Source: Quercus robur (lineage: Eukaryota; Streptophyta; Magnoliopsida; Fagales; Fagaceae). From it: a stretch of 64,000 nt of DNA. The notes below the pieces were generated by a model. The model saw only the letters and a list, made by a program, of their open reading frames with translations. It had not been told where the DNA came from and ran no database searches. Below, piece after piece: positions 1 to 12,017 of the stretch (positions are counted from its first letter, which is position 1; each line of letters opens with the position of its first letter). The stretch spans positions 45,533,777 through 45,597,776 of the forward strand of contig NC_065543.1 in assembly GCF_932294415.1 (NCBI RefSeq). The letters are read 5' to 3'. Position numbers and translations under genes: made by a program.

Positions 1-834
1 CAAGTCATGTGATGGTTTCAAAAAAAAAGTCATGTGAGTAGAAGTACATGTGAATTACCAACGTGGGTTTCATTATTTTTAACAAATATTCTTCAAGTAA
101 TAGTTTTTCTTCTTGTCTTGCATTAAAGTACTGTTAGGTTTTACATGAATTCTTTATCTATACTATTATTTAAGGGATTTCTTATGTTTGGATTCCTCAT
201 TTTTTAGTTCAAAAATACCCCTACACCTTTATGTTTAAGTAAAGACAAAACTAAAGAATAATTCGGTAAAAATACAACTCCAACTCCCATTAAAACATTG
301 CCTAAAAAGTAGAACTACTCTCTTGTAAATTTTCAAATTGTTTTATCCACTTATAAATTAGATTCATTCTCCAAAAAAAAAAAAAAACACTTATAAATTA
401 GATTCTTAAAATAAAAATTATATATATAAAATAAAAACACGGGATTTTTTTTTTTTTTGCTAAAAAAAAAAAGGCTCATCGCACATGCGTAGTGTGTGTG
501 ATGAGGCTAGTAATATTTAAAAATCCTTGTGTGGGTTTCATTATTTTTAAACTGCAATGATTTAATGTATGTGTTATTAAAATTAAAGTTTAAGGTTTAA
601 CTTGAAACTAATATGGAACTTTTGGATTTATTATGTATTTACTCAATTTTTATGAACAACAAGGAAGAAGAATTCCTTCAACCCATTACGTGACAGTTAA
701 GACTATATGTGTGTATTAAATTACATGATTCATTAAATCATGTAAACAAGTCACGTGGCTATTTTAGCAAGTCATGTGATGGTTTCAAAAAAAAAAAGTC
801 ATGTGAGTAGAAGCACATGTGAATTACCAACGTG
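1..834. repeat. 65-bp direct repeat, copies at 1-65 and 768-834
   Basis: The window opens with about 65 bases (caagtcatgtgatggtttca...accaacgtg) that recur at 768-834 with only an A-run length change and one substitution. The left copy may be cut by the window edge, so these could be ends of a longer duplication. A short piece of the left flank (gggtttcattatttttaa) also recurs at 533-550. No coding content is seen. Confidence 0.7.
157..510 (+). mobile_element. Small non-autonomous Helitron
   Basis: The element starts TCTATACTATT after a host A and ends GATGAGGCTAG before a host T. This matches the Helitron rule of 5'-TC, 3'-CTRR and insertion between A and T. A strong hairpin (arms CTCATCGCACA and TGTGTGATGAG) sits just before the terminal CTAG. 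At 354 bp it encodes nothing. The hairpin lies slightly closer to the end than is typical. Confidence 0.6.
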
Positions 835-836
835 TT

Positions 837-920
837 TGGTGGCCTAGTAGAAGGGGTCTTGAGCCTACAAAACTTCACTATGAGGAATTTCTTGGGTTCA
901 AGTCACCCCTCTATCACTAA
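837..920 (+). mobile_element. 84-bp tRNA-like retroposon (SINE head)
   Basis: An 84-bp insert is flanked by a perfect 12-bp duplication, taccaacgtgtt, at 825-836 and 921-932. The insert has an A-box-like stretch (TGGCCTAGTAGAAGG) and a B-box-like stretch (GGGTTCAAGTCAC) spaced as in a tRNA-derived RNA polymerase III promoter. It has no tail region beyond the tRNA-like head, which is short for a SINE. Confidence 0.6.
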
Positions 921-932
921 TACCAACGTGTT

Positions 933-3007
933 AGTGCTCCTTATATTTCATCATAAATGAAATCTTAACCTGGGAGAGGTTAGAGGCTACTATGAGTTAA
1001 CACTCAAGTAAGGAAGCCACCCTAGTATAGTGAATAGCAGTCCTTGAAAACCCTCCCCACCCTTCTATGGGAGTGAATAGAGAAACCTGGGCCAGCCATA
1101 GAAGCATTAAACATGTAGGCCTGAATAACAAGGATGGCTTTCTTGGGCCAAAACATAATATATTGAGTTTACTATGTCCAACCCGACTGGGCTAGCCTGC
1201 TTAGAAATTGCTGGAACAAAGTTGGGTCAGCTATAAACTCTTGAACAAAGCCTATGACTCGTTGCTAAGCAAATAATTAGTATGGTGGTGTTACTTTCCT
1301 CACTTCCCAAGATTGACGTTACTCTGTCTGATCTTTTACCCTCAAAATGGGAAAAAGCTCACTCCCACAACTTTTAAATTGTGTTTGGATTAGCTTTTGG
1401 CTGAAAAGCTAATCCAAATCCTTCTTTTCAACTGTCTGAGCTTTCTGAATTACTATACTATTCTTACTTATCACATAGGAATTTCCACCACTGATTCAAC
1501 AGGAAAAAATTGGACCAAATATTTCACTTCCTTGTCTAGTTGTCTCACAATAGACAAAAAATTTTAAAGGATAGGATTATTAATGAAAATAAAATAATAG
1601 TAGTAATCTTTTTTAAAAGGTCATTTACTTTACTGATTATTTTTAAAATGTTATTATATTAGAAAAGCACAGTTTTTGATTATTTTTCTTATATTACAGT
1701 AAATAAAAAATTGACACCTACTAAAGGAGCACATGGATATTAGAGTTAGAGCCTTTTCATTCAAGATATTATAAATTTTAAAGCATATCTATTATCATAT
1801 TATTTAAAATTTTAAATGAAGTGATAATCTCTAAATTATCAAGTTTAAGAAATAAATATTAACGGTGAAATGTACTTACTCCATTTAAAGTGAAATGGAT
1901 AGAATTTTATTGTACAGATAGATAGTAACATTATAAAATTTATCCAGGCTTATGGCTAGTGCTCAACTGGGTTACAGGTGTATCAAATCAATGGACCGAT
2001 TGAAATGCCAAACCCACAAATAGATGCTTATCCAACCGTAATGAAAATTGATCTAAAATGACATTATAAATGTAATGTGATTGTCTTGTTTAAATACTGT
2101 GTATAGTGTGTAAAAATTAACTTTATAAGGGTTGGTTTAATATTTTTTAAGATCTCATTATATCCATGAGATTCTAGCTAGCATATTAGAGCCACCTCCA
2201 AGGAATTCCTCCCTATAATAACTTGGTATTTGTGAGACCAAGAAACTACTCCAAGAGATTAGTTTAATGCTCAAAGAGCTGTAAACGCCGGCATTTCTTA
2301 ACAAAAAAAATAAAAATAAAATAAATAAAGAAAGGTCTTGCACAAAAATTACAAATTTTGTAAGTGATTATATATATATACACAATAAAATTGTTAGTGT
2401 TACAAGACATAAAATAAAAATTTGTTTGATCAAATGCTTTTGTTCACAATATATCCAATATCAATGATACTGAAAAACAAACTTTTAAGGTAAACCCTCA
2501 AATCCAGGACCCCAAAACACACTTCTCACATAATGACACTAAGCACTAATAAAGTTTTGTCTTTAAACTCTTTACGTACCAAAGCAAATCAAAGTTGCAC
2601 TATACCTTTGGATCTTTTTATTCTTAATATGGGATTACTATTTTCAATGAAAATCATTATACCTCTGTACTATTTCTTTCTAATCAATGTGGGATTTTCA
2701 AAACCAACAAGCCTTTACATGTTAACACTTATCCTTTCATGAATTGGGCTCAACAAATTTCAACCACAGAAGTGCTTTACAATGTCCTCAACAAGTGGTA
2801 CAATTAATGAGTACAAATTAATTCCTGAACTTTGTTGGATTTGGCTTTTCAATCATATCATTTACATTTTTTTCAAAAATATTTATCTCTTTCATCTATT
2901 ATTATCTTCCATTTGTGGTGATATAACTAAAACACTTCTCTTTGCCTTGTGCTCCACCATAAACATTATGATATGATCCACCTTTAACTGTATCACCGAT
3001 TGACTTA
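933..3007. other. Gene-free AT-rich sequence
   Basis: I see no gene in this stretch. From 933 to about 1340 the base composition is less AT-rich and may be an old repeat fragment. The rest is AT-rich with short simple repeats. A perfect hairpin at 1384-1418 is listed separately. Short ORFs here lack codon structure or recognisable domains. Confidence 0.5.
1384..1418. repeat. Perfect hairpin, 15-bp arms and 5-base loop
   Basis: Arms tttggattagctttt (1384-1398) and aaaagctaatccaaa (1404-1418) are perfect reverse complements around the loop ggctg. It could be the fused ends of a deleted inverted-repeat transposon or a chance palindrome. Confidence 0.6.
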
Positions 3008-3536
3008 GAGTCTGTTTGGATACCACTTATTTTGTTGAAAATTGAAAACTTGTTGCTGAAAACAATGTAGCAAAATAATTTTTAAGTTATGAATAGTGCC
3101 GTGGGACCAAAGATTTACCTAGAAATCTGCGTTTTCACAAGTTTGGCTTGGTCGTGAACAGTGCCATGGGACCCAATCAAAAACGCAAAACGCAAAAGAA
3201 TTTATAGGCAAATGCACACTTATACAAATTAATTCCTACAAGTTTTCTATCCTTTTATCATAACCAAATGTCCTTTATTAACTTTCATAACTCCACCATA
3301 TACAAAATATATTCATAAACCAGAGATTTACCTAGAAATCTGCGTTTTCACAAGTTTGGTTTGGTCGTGAACAGTGCCATGGGACCCAATCAAAAACGCA
3401 AAACGCAAAAGAATTTATAGGCAAATGCACACTTATACAAATTAATTCCTACAAGTTTTCTATCCTTTTATCATAACCAAATGTCCTTTATTAACTTTCA
3501 TAACTCCACCATATACAAAATATATTCATAAACCAG
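3008..3536. repeat. Tourist-like MITE remnant with a 213-bp tandem duplication
   Basis: A MITE start (GAGTCTGTTTGGATACC after TTA) is followed by the internal phrase gaatagtgccgtgggacc, also present in the MITE at 16383-16589. Bases 3111-3323 and 3324-3536 are two 213-bp tandem copies; I see one difference (ttggcttgg versus ttggtttgg). The expected 3' terminal inverted repeat is absent, so the MITE was truncated before or during the duplication. Confidence 0.6.
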
Positions 3537-4042
3537 AGAACACAATTGAAATAAAGAAATCAAATTCTCTTTCCAACTTCAAAAACATGTCTCAAATCTT
3601 AACAAACCCATCAAAAATTTAAATTTTTACCTCTCATAATCTTACAACTTTGCATTATATGTTAGCTAATATTACAAACTTTAGTTAGAAGCCTTGTATA
3701 TATCAACCAAATATTTGTTCCAAACACATGTGAAATGACCAAACAAAACCCAAAACCCATGATTTTTAAAATCAAATCATACCTTTGGAAACCATTAGAA
3801 TATCATATCATCATTCCTCTTATATGCTACAATAATTGTGGTGTCATTGGAAATTTCATAGTCACAATTTTTCATATATTTTTCTAAATTAGCTGACTTC
3901 ATACATTAATACCACATATGTACCAACTAATTATAGTTTTAGCACTTCACATCATTAATATTCTTCATTGGATGAGAATTCGATCTTGACTTCTCCTTAT
4001 TAAAGTTTTTTCCTATGACATATTTTACTATGATTATATTCA
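3537..4042. other. Gene-free AT-rich sequence
   Basis: I see no gene, RNA or clear repeat structure in this stretch. Confidence 0.5.
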
Positions 4043-4318
4043 TACTACACCAAAAAATGTCCAATATTTCAAATTATATTTAGCTTCTTAAGTTTATGAC
4101 TGTTTTAAAAAAAAAAAAAAAAAAAAACCCACTGTTTTTACATCGTACATGCTCCAAAACACTAAATTTTAGCCATTTGATGGGCTATAGGCTTGAAAAA
4201 CGCCACTACAGGCCCATTACTATAGCAGCGTTTTAGAAAACGCCACTATGGGCGCCTATAGTGACGTTGTTTTCAAACGCCACTAAAAAAACGCTGCTAT
4301 AGGAAGATTTTTTTAGTG
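4043..4318. mobile_element. CACTA-like (En/Spm) MITE fragment
   Basis: The left end reads TACTACACCAAAAAATG and the right end ATTTTTTTAGTG, close to the CACTAC...GTAGTG pattern of plant CACTA elements with one change in the left terminus. Between them are several inverted copies of a subterminal motif of the type aacgccacta / agcagcgtttt. No 3-bp target duplication is visible, so the ends are uncertain. Confidence 0.45.
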
Positions 4319-5158
4319 CGTCAGTGATATAGATGACAAATTTTCAACCTTGAAACCCAAAAACTCAACATTCTCAAGCCAAGACCCTAATATGTGGGTT
4401 AATTATAATTATCCATCCTAAACTATAGTCTATAGGCATATATGGATTAACAGCAAATTATATTTCCCAGCTTTATGTGGGATCGCCACTTTATACTCAT
4501 ATGTTTCTGTAATAGTAAACATTCAAAATCTTTAAAAATCATAATTTTTTGCTGTCAATATACAAATTAGAAAAATATATTTTAATGTAAAGACTCAGGC
4601 TCAAGTTAAAATTGCAATAATATGAGCATGGTATAAGCTATATTGCCAGTAATATTTTTCAAATAATAGGTATTTGAAGTCTGCTCAAATGTGCAATAAT
4701 TGATTCCTATCAAAAAACAAAAAGTGCAATGATCAACAAAGATCGGCAAACTAGACTTGCTTGATTTCTTGTTTTGATGGTAGCAAGATATACTACTTGA
4801 TCAAATACTTTTGACAAAGACCCTTCAATTTTTTTTTCTTTCATATGAAAACTCACATATAGGTTCACGTGGTTTCCTTCAGCAACCATGTTAATGAAAT
4901 GTACACATGTGAACTACATGACAAATATTCTCAATCAGACCCATCTTTTTCTCTACCCAACAACCATCAATTTTTAATCTTTTCCCCTCACTCTCGGTTA
5001 TTCACTTATTTCCCAAGATACCATACTACCAAACACGTTGAATTTGAGCCCCTTGATTGATAGAAAACCATATTTGCAAGTAATTTGATATACACCATTA
5101 ACCATACCAAACAGTTAGGTTCATAACACTTCAAAGAGATATAAGATATATAATACTC
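4319..5158. other. Gene-free AT-rich sequence
   Basis: I see no gene or recognisable element. The 63-codon ORF at 4869-5060 has no recognisable features. Confidence 0.5.
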
Positions 5159-5334
5159 ACTGCCTTTACATCTAAAGAATATTATTTGGTTTCCATATAA
5201 TGTTACAATACAATATTTTTCACAACTACGTGATCAATATTGTGACACTGCCTTTACATCTAAAAAATATTATTTGGTTTCTATATAATGTTACAATACA
5301 ATATTTTTCACAACTACGTGATCAATATTGTGAC
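5159..5334. repeat. 88-bp tandem duplication
   Basis: Two adjacent 88-bp units (5159-5246 and 5247-5334) each run from actgcctttacatcta to caatattgtgac. They differ at about two positions. No element ends are apparent, so this looks like a local tandem duplication. Confidence 0.8.
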
Positions 5335-5797
5335 ACGAGCAATTTAGTAACATCACTTTTACTTGAATCTATCATTATATTACGTTTTTTTTTTCTTTAA
5401 TCATTTGATAATTACAACAATAGTGGAAGATTTGAACCCAGTTCTCCTTATAAACAAAAACATGAAATACCCACAAAAATACAGAACTATTGGCGACTGA
5501 TACTACTATTTTAAAAAATTAAATTATAAATGGTGGGTAGCTCAAGTGGTGAAGAGATATATAAGTAAATTGGGAAGTAGTTTGATAAAATTATTGCGAA
5601 TTCTTAATTTTTGTTTTGTTCAAGCATATTCACCAACCATCATTAAGTACGGCTAGGTGATATATCTCTGTACCAATAGTTTGGGCTAAATTATTGTCCC
5701 TTTCGGCTCACCTTATATACACGTGGTATTTTATCCAAGATTACGTATCGTTGCCTGTGCATGGCCCCCAAGTTATATCTTTTCATTTTGCGCTGTC

Positions 5798-5799
<2 letters not shown>

Positions 5800-5852
<53 letters not shown>
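5800..5852. repeat. Uninterrupted run of about 53 T
   Basis: A pure T tract lies just left of the hAT-like element at 5873. It could be the tail of an old minus-strand retroposon, but no retroposon body or target duplication is recognisable beside it. Confidence 0.7.
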
Positions 5853-5857
<5 letters not shown>

Positions 5858-5872
5858 GCTGGACATTTAAAC

Positions 5873-7371
5873 TAGGGGTGGTAAAATTGGACACGACCTA
5901 TAAACTTGACATGATATGATACGAAATTAGTAGGTTATGGGTTGAGACTTAATGAGTTTGTGTCATATTCGAGTTGACACGACTAACTCGTTTTATAAAC
6001 GGATTGGGTTAGTGTTTGTACATTACATCACTACGGCATGAGAGAATGCATATGTGGTTGAATTTGGACCTTACATGTGGAATGACTATGAGCAAAGGAA
6101 AAAGAAGCATTGGCTAAAAGACATTTTTGGCCTGTGCTAAAGGCGTTACTGCCTTGGAAAGGAAGTAAGATATGCACCTGACATGGTACTCAAGCACTCA
6201 CAAAAAAGGAGATAGTGACTTTCTAAGGTCATCAGCTATGAGGACACCCCTTATTGGTTGAATGCATGTTGGACCACTTCAGAGACACTTGTATCAGTCA
6301 TAGTACTCCTGATGTCCTTCTCAATGTCCAGGGGTTGTTTCTCAAGCAGTGGCAAAGTCACTTACCCACGGGCCCCAGTGCCACGTTGGCGGAATCTCTA
6401 TTCTCTAGTCAGCAGATAATAGCACAGCTATGAAAAGGTCCAAAATAAGGAAATGATGACTTGATACCTATCTTTGCACTTAGCCATATTTCTCAGATTA
6501 TAAGAGGAACATGCAGCTGTATTTTAGGGTAAGAACCTAAGTAGATATTTGGAGAAGAGAATAGAAAGTTGATAAGATAGGAATGTAGAAAACAAGGTCT
6601 CTCTTTAAGGAAGAATACCTTTATTGTACAAGTGTGATCTCTTTTCCTCACATAATACAAATCTGAGCAGAGCAAGAACATTCCATTCTTGCTCAAACTG
6701 TGGTTTTTCATCTATTTCCTAGGGTTTTCCATGTATATCTTGTGTCTCTTTTTACATTCTGACTATCACTTTCTTCTTCTCTAACGTGTGTCATGTCAAA
6801 ACTAGAATCTTTGTCGTTTAGAAGCTTTTTCATGTAGATGTACTATTAAATAACTTATTTTATTCCTTTATATAAGCTCAAATTTAACTTGCACGTACAA
6901 TGTTTAACCTATGGAACCTGTTTGACCTGTTTAATTAAATGACATTTTACCAATATACCCTTTAAATTCTAAATATATAAACTTATTAGTTGTTATGATT
7001 TATTTTCTTTGAAATATTGTGATTGATTATTTGTAATATTGAGATATGTTTTAGTTTTGAATGATTATTTGTGATGTAGTTACTTGTTAGTTCTGGATTT
7101 TATATTAAAAATATTTATTTGTTTGTTTTTTCATAATTTTTTTTTCCATTTTGATAAAATCTGATAAACAGATTGACACGATTGAACTGTTTAATAAATA
7201 GGTCGTATTAGGGTTAAGGAATCTTGACTCGTTTAATAAATAGGTTGTGTTAGGGTTAAGGAATCTTGACCCGTTTAATAAACATGTCTGGTTAATGTTG
7301 ACCCATATAGTCGAATATTCATAAGTTGACATGATGTGAACCCGACACACAAACACAAATTGCCACCCCTA
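5873..7371. mobile_element. Non-autonomous hAT transposon
   Basis: The ends TAGGGGTGG and CCACCCCTA are inverted repeats with the YAGNGG-type start of hAT elements. They are flanked by 8-bp duplications atttaaac (5865-5872) and atctaaac (7372-7379) that match at 7 of 8 positions. Subterminal repeats of the type cgtttaataaa with gacacga are present at both ends. There is no transposase. The core at about 6030-6830 is visibly less AT-rich than the ends and may be captured or inserted sequence; I do not recognise it. Confidence 0.7.
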
Positions 7372-7379
7372 ATCTAAAC

Positions 7380-9798
7380 TTCCTTGACTATTTTCCCAAT
7401 ATATGCAATCCTCCATCCTATGCACAAAAGGTTATTATATAAATATCATGAAGTTTTAAGAAATAAGATCGAACCGCTTGGTCAACCTTTTAGAGTTTAG
7501 GCTATTACTTAAAAACTTCTCAACTTATACAACCTTATTATAAAATCAGAAAAATCAAATTACAGTTGCATCCTGAATCCTATCCTGATTCAATTCACAA
7601 ACAAGTGTGACAAATCTTCAACAACTACAGTTTGTCGAAAACTTTTTTTTTTAATGAATTTTGTCGTGATCTTATTTTTTTATTTTACAAAATTAGTCAA
7701 TTATAGCTTGGAGTTGGACCCATGATAAGGAGTTGACACCTAAGATTCTTGAATATCATTGGTTGATGTTTAGTGTAGGCTCCATGGCCATGTATTTTTT
7801 GCTTTCAACTTTTTTAATTTTAGTGATCAATAACTCCAGCAGCTCACCTAACTAAGTTCACTAATCAATCTCTTAATCATCAAGATATATACTATTAAGT
7901 AACCAATCCTAAATTTTTCCATTTTTACAGCTACCATACCCACCAAATCCAATTAATGAGGAGGAGAATATTCAAACTCACATAAGTAATATTACTTTGA
8001 GCTTGTTTAGTATCAGGTTCAGCTTTTAGCTTTTATTTTTTATGTATAGCTTTTTAAAATTTCACTTTTTTCGGTCTTTTCTTATTTTTTTTCAAAAATT
8101 TTAAAGGTGCAAGTATATTTTGGCACACTTTTAGCAAAAAAATTTCAGCAAAAAGTTAGATAAACTATTCATAAACAGACACTTAACCACAAAATTTTTG
8201 ACCAATCCAATCTATGTGGTTGTCTCTTGCTGTTACCTTTAAAAAAATACATTTTTAAACTTTAAAGTTTAGGGACCTAACAAATTAAACTTTTGGGAAA
8301 AAAGGTTATTTGTTTTTTGCTTTTTGTGACAACTTTTTTTTTTTTTTTGAAATAATTTAACATTTAGATTTTTTTGAAAATAAACTAGTATTTTTTTTAC
8401 ACACGTTTAACATAAACATTATAAAAAATTATATATTTTAATTAACGCTATACAAATAAGTTATCAAAAATTGTGAAATATACAATCGAACACTTTATCA
8501 TGGAACCTAAATTCTAGAGTTTAAAATATAAGTATATCACATATTTATTTATAATATATTAAGGTAACGTTTCAATCCTATTCTTCATCCAAGATTCGAT
8601 ATGTATTTTTCTTCGAATGTGAATATCTTTCTAAAATATACAAATGAAAGTTAAGTTGGCCCCTGCATAGCATATCAAGTCGACTGTTGAGTTTCTTATA
8701 ATTAAGGTTAAAGCTCCTTTAAAGTGTACTTTAGATAACACTAGTTTAATTAAACTTTAACTTAAGTGTGACTTAAGACTGAATGAATGAATGTACGGAC
8801 GACATTAAGAAAAGCCAAAATGCTGTACCTTATCAGTTCTCCCATGGGATTTCATGGGACACTCTCTAGTTTTGTCACATCCATTATCCATTGTTTTAAG
8901 AATCCAGGTTGGCAGCTAATTACGTAATTAAAAAAGGGTTTAACTTTAAATCATGATTCTTGGACCACCATTTAAATGGAATATTAAATCCTTGAAACAG
9001 ATAATATAGTACTGGGAATCAAACCACATTCATAAATGGAGATGCTTCTTTTGTTTTTTTTTTTTTTTCCCTTGATGTATATAAGTGTCTATAGAATTTA
9101 TTTAGGAAAAAAAAATGTATATAATATTAATTTTGGAGATTGTTAAATCCATAATAAATGATTTCTTTATTATAATTGCTTTTGCTTTGTACATTGACAT
9201 TTGTTGCTATGAATTCAATGTTAATAAGCACTTTTCTAAGTCTAATATGCTAGGAATTAAATTATTTTTTTGTGCCTTTGATTTGACTTATTTGCTAAAA
9301 TGAATAAAAATATAATCATACCTTAAAAAAGCAAAACTAGAAACAACTTTATACTATAATCAATGCTCTAAAATAATATTGCATTCGTTAAAGAGAAATC
9401 AAACAAGTGCAATGCTCCAAAACAATATTGCACTCATTAAAGGGGAATTAAGTAGGTTCTACCGTTCATTAAAAAAAAAAAAAAAGTAGGTTCTACCATA
9501 TCGGGAAATAACATCTTCAAAAAAAAAAAAAATGATCAATTGTAATATAATACTCAACCTTAACCAATACACTACAATAATTGTTAACTAGACAATTTAA
9601 TCTAGGTTTGCGAAGTACTTTGTAATTGAATTGGTATATCTTGGCATTTTAGAGGGTTCAAACTTCAAATCCCTCCACTCATTTTTTTGTAACTTCAAAT
9701 CCCACACCCAAATTTACATTTTACTTATGTATCAACTCATGATTGAATTTTAACATTTTCATATGCACTTACGTACTAATTACAGACTAATATATAAG
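7380..9798. other. Gene-free AT-rich sequence
   Basis: I see no gene. Short poly-T and poly-A runs, AT-rich spacer and one possible degenerate tRNA-derived trace near 9618-9685 (a TTGGTA then GGGTTCAAAC pattern) are all that stand out. The 62-codon ORF at 9115-9303 has no recognisable features. Confidence 0.5.
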
Positions 9799-10159
9799 AG
9801 TAATACTAAAGACACACAGCTTGTGTGTCACATGAGTCCACCACATGCAATTTAAGGTAATAAAGTCCAATAGATAGTATTAGTCGGCAATTGATATATA
9901 TATACAAAGGTGTGAGAAAGGGCATCTTCCTAGCATTATTTTTGTTTCTCACCAACTCAGTGCACAACCCATTCCTTCTCGAATCTCGACAACTAGAGAA
10001 GGCATGTGGCCGGAGCATTGACACACGCACCTTACCCGCGGGTGGGCATCGACATCGGTGTGTTGTCCCACAAGTTTCACTGCTTTTTAAGTCCGTGTAC
10101 GAGATTATTGGTAAAGTTTTAATTTGAGTACAGAGGTGAAAATAAAAGAAGGCCATCGG

Positions 10160-10480
10160 AAATAGTAAAAAGAAGAAAGAGAGAGAGAGAGAGAGAGAAA
10201 TATCAAAGTGACCGTATACGGAAGAGGACCATACGGCATGTCCGTCACACTCACGGATACCCCTACTACAGCAACGTGGAACCCACGTGTTTTTGTTCTT
10301 CTTAAACACCACGGTTACCAACAAATAACGACAATACCCAACAACCTCGCTAGCTCTCTTTTCTCTTTTCTCTTCTTCACTTCTGTTTTCTGTTGTAACG
10401 CTTCAAATGAACATGGCTGCTTTTTAAAGTTTTTAACTTTACTTTCCCTTTTACCAAAATAAAAAAAAAAAAAAAATCTT
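10160..10480. promoter_or_regulatory. Promoter-like block with GA repeat and G-box
   Basis: A GA microsatellite (about 10174-10199) is followed by a palindrome ccgtatacgg, two ACGT-core elements (aacgtgg at 10273 and a perfect G-box CACGTG at 10284-10289), then a CT-rich tract (about 10350-10400) resembling a plant 5' leader. No convincing coding exon follows. It may be a decayed or distal promoter. ORFs on both strands here overlap and look accidental. Confidence 0.3.
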
Positions 10481-10569
10481 TACTCCCCCAACTTTTCTCT
10501 CTTGGACTCAAATACCCCTCTAACGATTGTCAAAAAGTGGTAGGACCATATAATTGGTAGTGATCAGAA

Positions 10570-10953
10570 GGTCAAAATGGCCAAATATCATCGTTTTTGA
10601 AAATTTTTAGCAAAAAAACATTGTTTCGGAAATAAATAGCAAACTACGACTTTTTTCAGAACTCGAGTTTCAGAAACTCGAGTTCCTAGCAAGTGTATAC
10701 TGAAAGTCGAGTTCTGGAAAGTCGAGTTCTGCAAAAAAAGTGGTATTTGGCCATTGAATTTGTTGTATAACTTGAGTTCCTAGAGCTAGAATTTTATAAA
10801 AAATAGCACGGTAAACTTGAAGGTTATTTTTCATAGAAATCGAATTACGCGGCAAACTCAAGTTTCAAAATAGTGATACATCTATATATAATTTCAAAAT
10901 AGTGGCAAATTGCCAAATATTTTGACCGACAGGATTATTTGGCCATTTTGGCC
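10570..10953. mobile_element. Inverted-repeat MITE rich in CTCGAG palindromes
   Basis: Terminal inverted repeats (ggtcaaaatggccaaata at 10570-10587; its complement at 10936-10953) match at 17 of 18 bases. The interior repeats aactcgagttt / gtcgagttct several times. A diverged relative lies at 51250-51540. No clear target duplication is visible, so the exact ends and the superfamily are open. Confidence 0.5.
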
Positions 10954-11855
10954 ATACTTGTCATACACTAACAATGGTGTCCAATCACAATTTATCACTT
11001 ACAGAAGTTGTGAAATTTATTGTCTTTATTATTTTTTTTTGAGGAATTTTTTTTGTCTTTTTAAGACTTCTGTATGTGGGCTCTGTAATTCTAGCTAGAA
11101 GGCAGCTTTCATAGTGTAGATAAAGTATGGTTGTTGGAAGTGAAAGCCAACTAGTAACTAGTGATATAATTAACCATGCGTGTTATGCACAGTATTGAGA
11201 ATATGAGCTAAAGCATTAATATGAATCATATGATTGTAATGTACGCTGAAGTATCTCTGAAGGAAAGTGTGAAATCCATAGTGATTGTACCCCCAAAAAG
11301 CTACTGCCTTTTAAAAGTTGAAAAGTTATTTTACAGTCTTCTTAATGTTATCCAATGCATACCACAAATAATTATGGGCAAAAAAGTTCAATAAAAACCC
11401 AAAAGATTGTATTCATCTCTCAATTTTGTGGGATGTAGTATAGGTGATTGATAAATAGTTTTATAGTGAATTTTTATTTGGAGTGACTAATTCATGAACA
11501 CTTTTTTTTTTTTTTTGATAAGCTACTAATTCATGAACTCAAACGTATAACTTATGGCTTTTTTTATAAAAGGAAATTACCATTGTAACAAGACCCTAAC
11601 TCTAAAAGTATAATAAAACCTAACTACATTTAATTCAAACCTAATTCTCATCAATATCAAAGCATCAACCGTATTATTGTTATGACTTAATTATTAAAAC
11701 AAGGACATTGTTCATAGTGGCTTCTTTCACAGCTTGCATTCCAATATTTAGTTCATTAAGCCTCTCCTTATAACACTACTTTAGTTGGAAGAGTAAGAAT
11801 AATGGTGAAATGAAAAAAATTCATAATTTTGTAACCATTTAAGTTTTTGAAAATT
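10954..11855. other. Gene-free AT-rich sequence
   Basis: I see no gene or clear element in this stretch. Confidence 0.5.
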
Positions 11856-12017
11856 GAGTTTCAGTTAGTTCAACTGGTAAAGTATCTGATGGTTGAATAA
11901 GAAATCTAATCTGGGGTTCAATCTTTTCCTATATCAAAAACCGATTGATGTCTTGATTTAATGATAAATAGCTAAAACTAAGAGTGAATGCTATAGACTG
12001 AAACTCTCTCTAAAAAA
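11856..12017 (+). mobile_element. tRNA-derived SINE
   Basis: The head carries an A-box-like stretch (TAGTTCAACTGGTAAAG) and a B-box-like stretch (GGGGTTCAATC) at tRNA spacing, and the element ends in a short A-run (ctctctaaaaaaa). Flanking 11-bp duplications agtttttgaaa (11842-11852) and agttttcgaaa (12018-12028) differ at one base. The same family is present on the minus strand at 21769-21929. The element is non-coding and depends on LINE machinery. Confidence 0.7.

Noticed and set aside
5525-5600. Possible SINE head (gggtagctcaagtggtg)
   Set aside because: An A-box-like stretch only. No B-box at tRNA spacing and no flanking duplication.
9806-10324. 172-codon ORF on the minus strand
   Set aside because: It runs through the GA microsatellite (Ser/Leu repeats) and overlaps plus-strand ORFs. 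No domain is seen.
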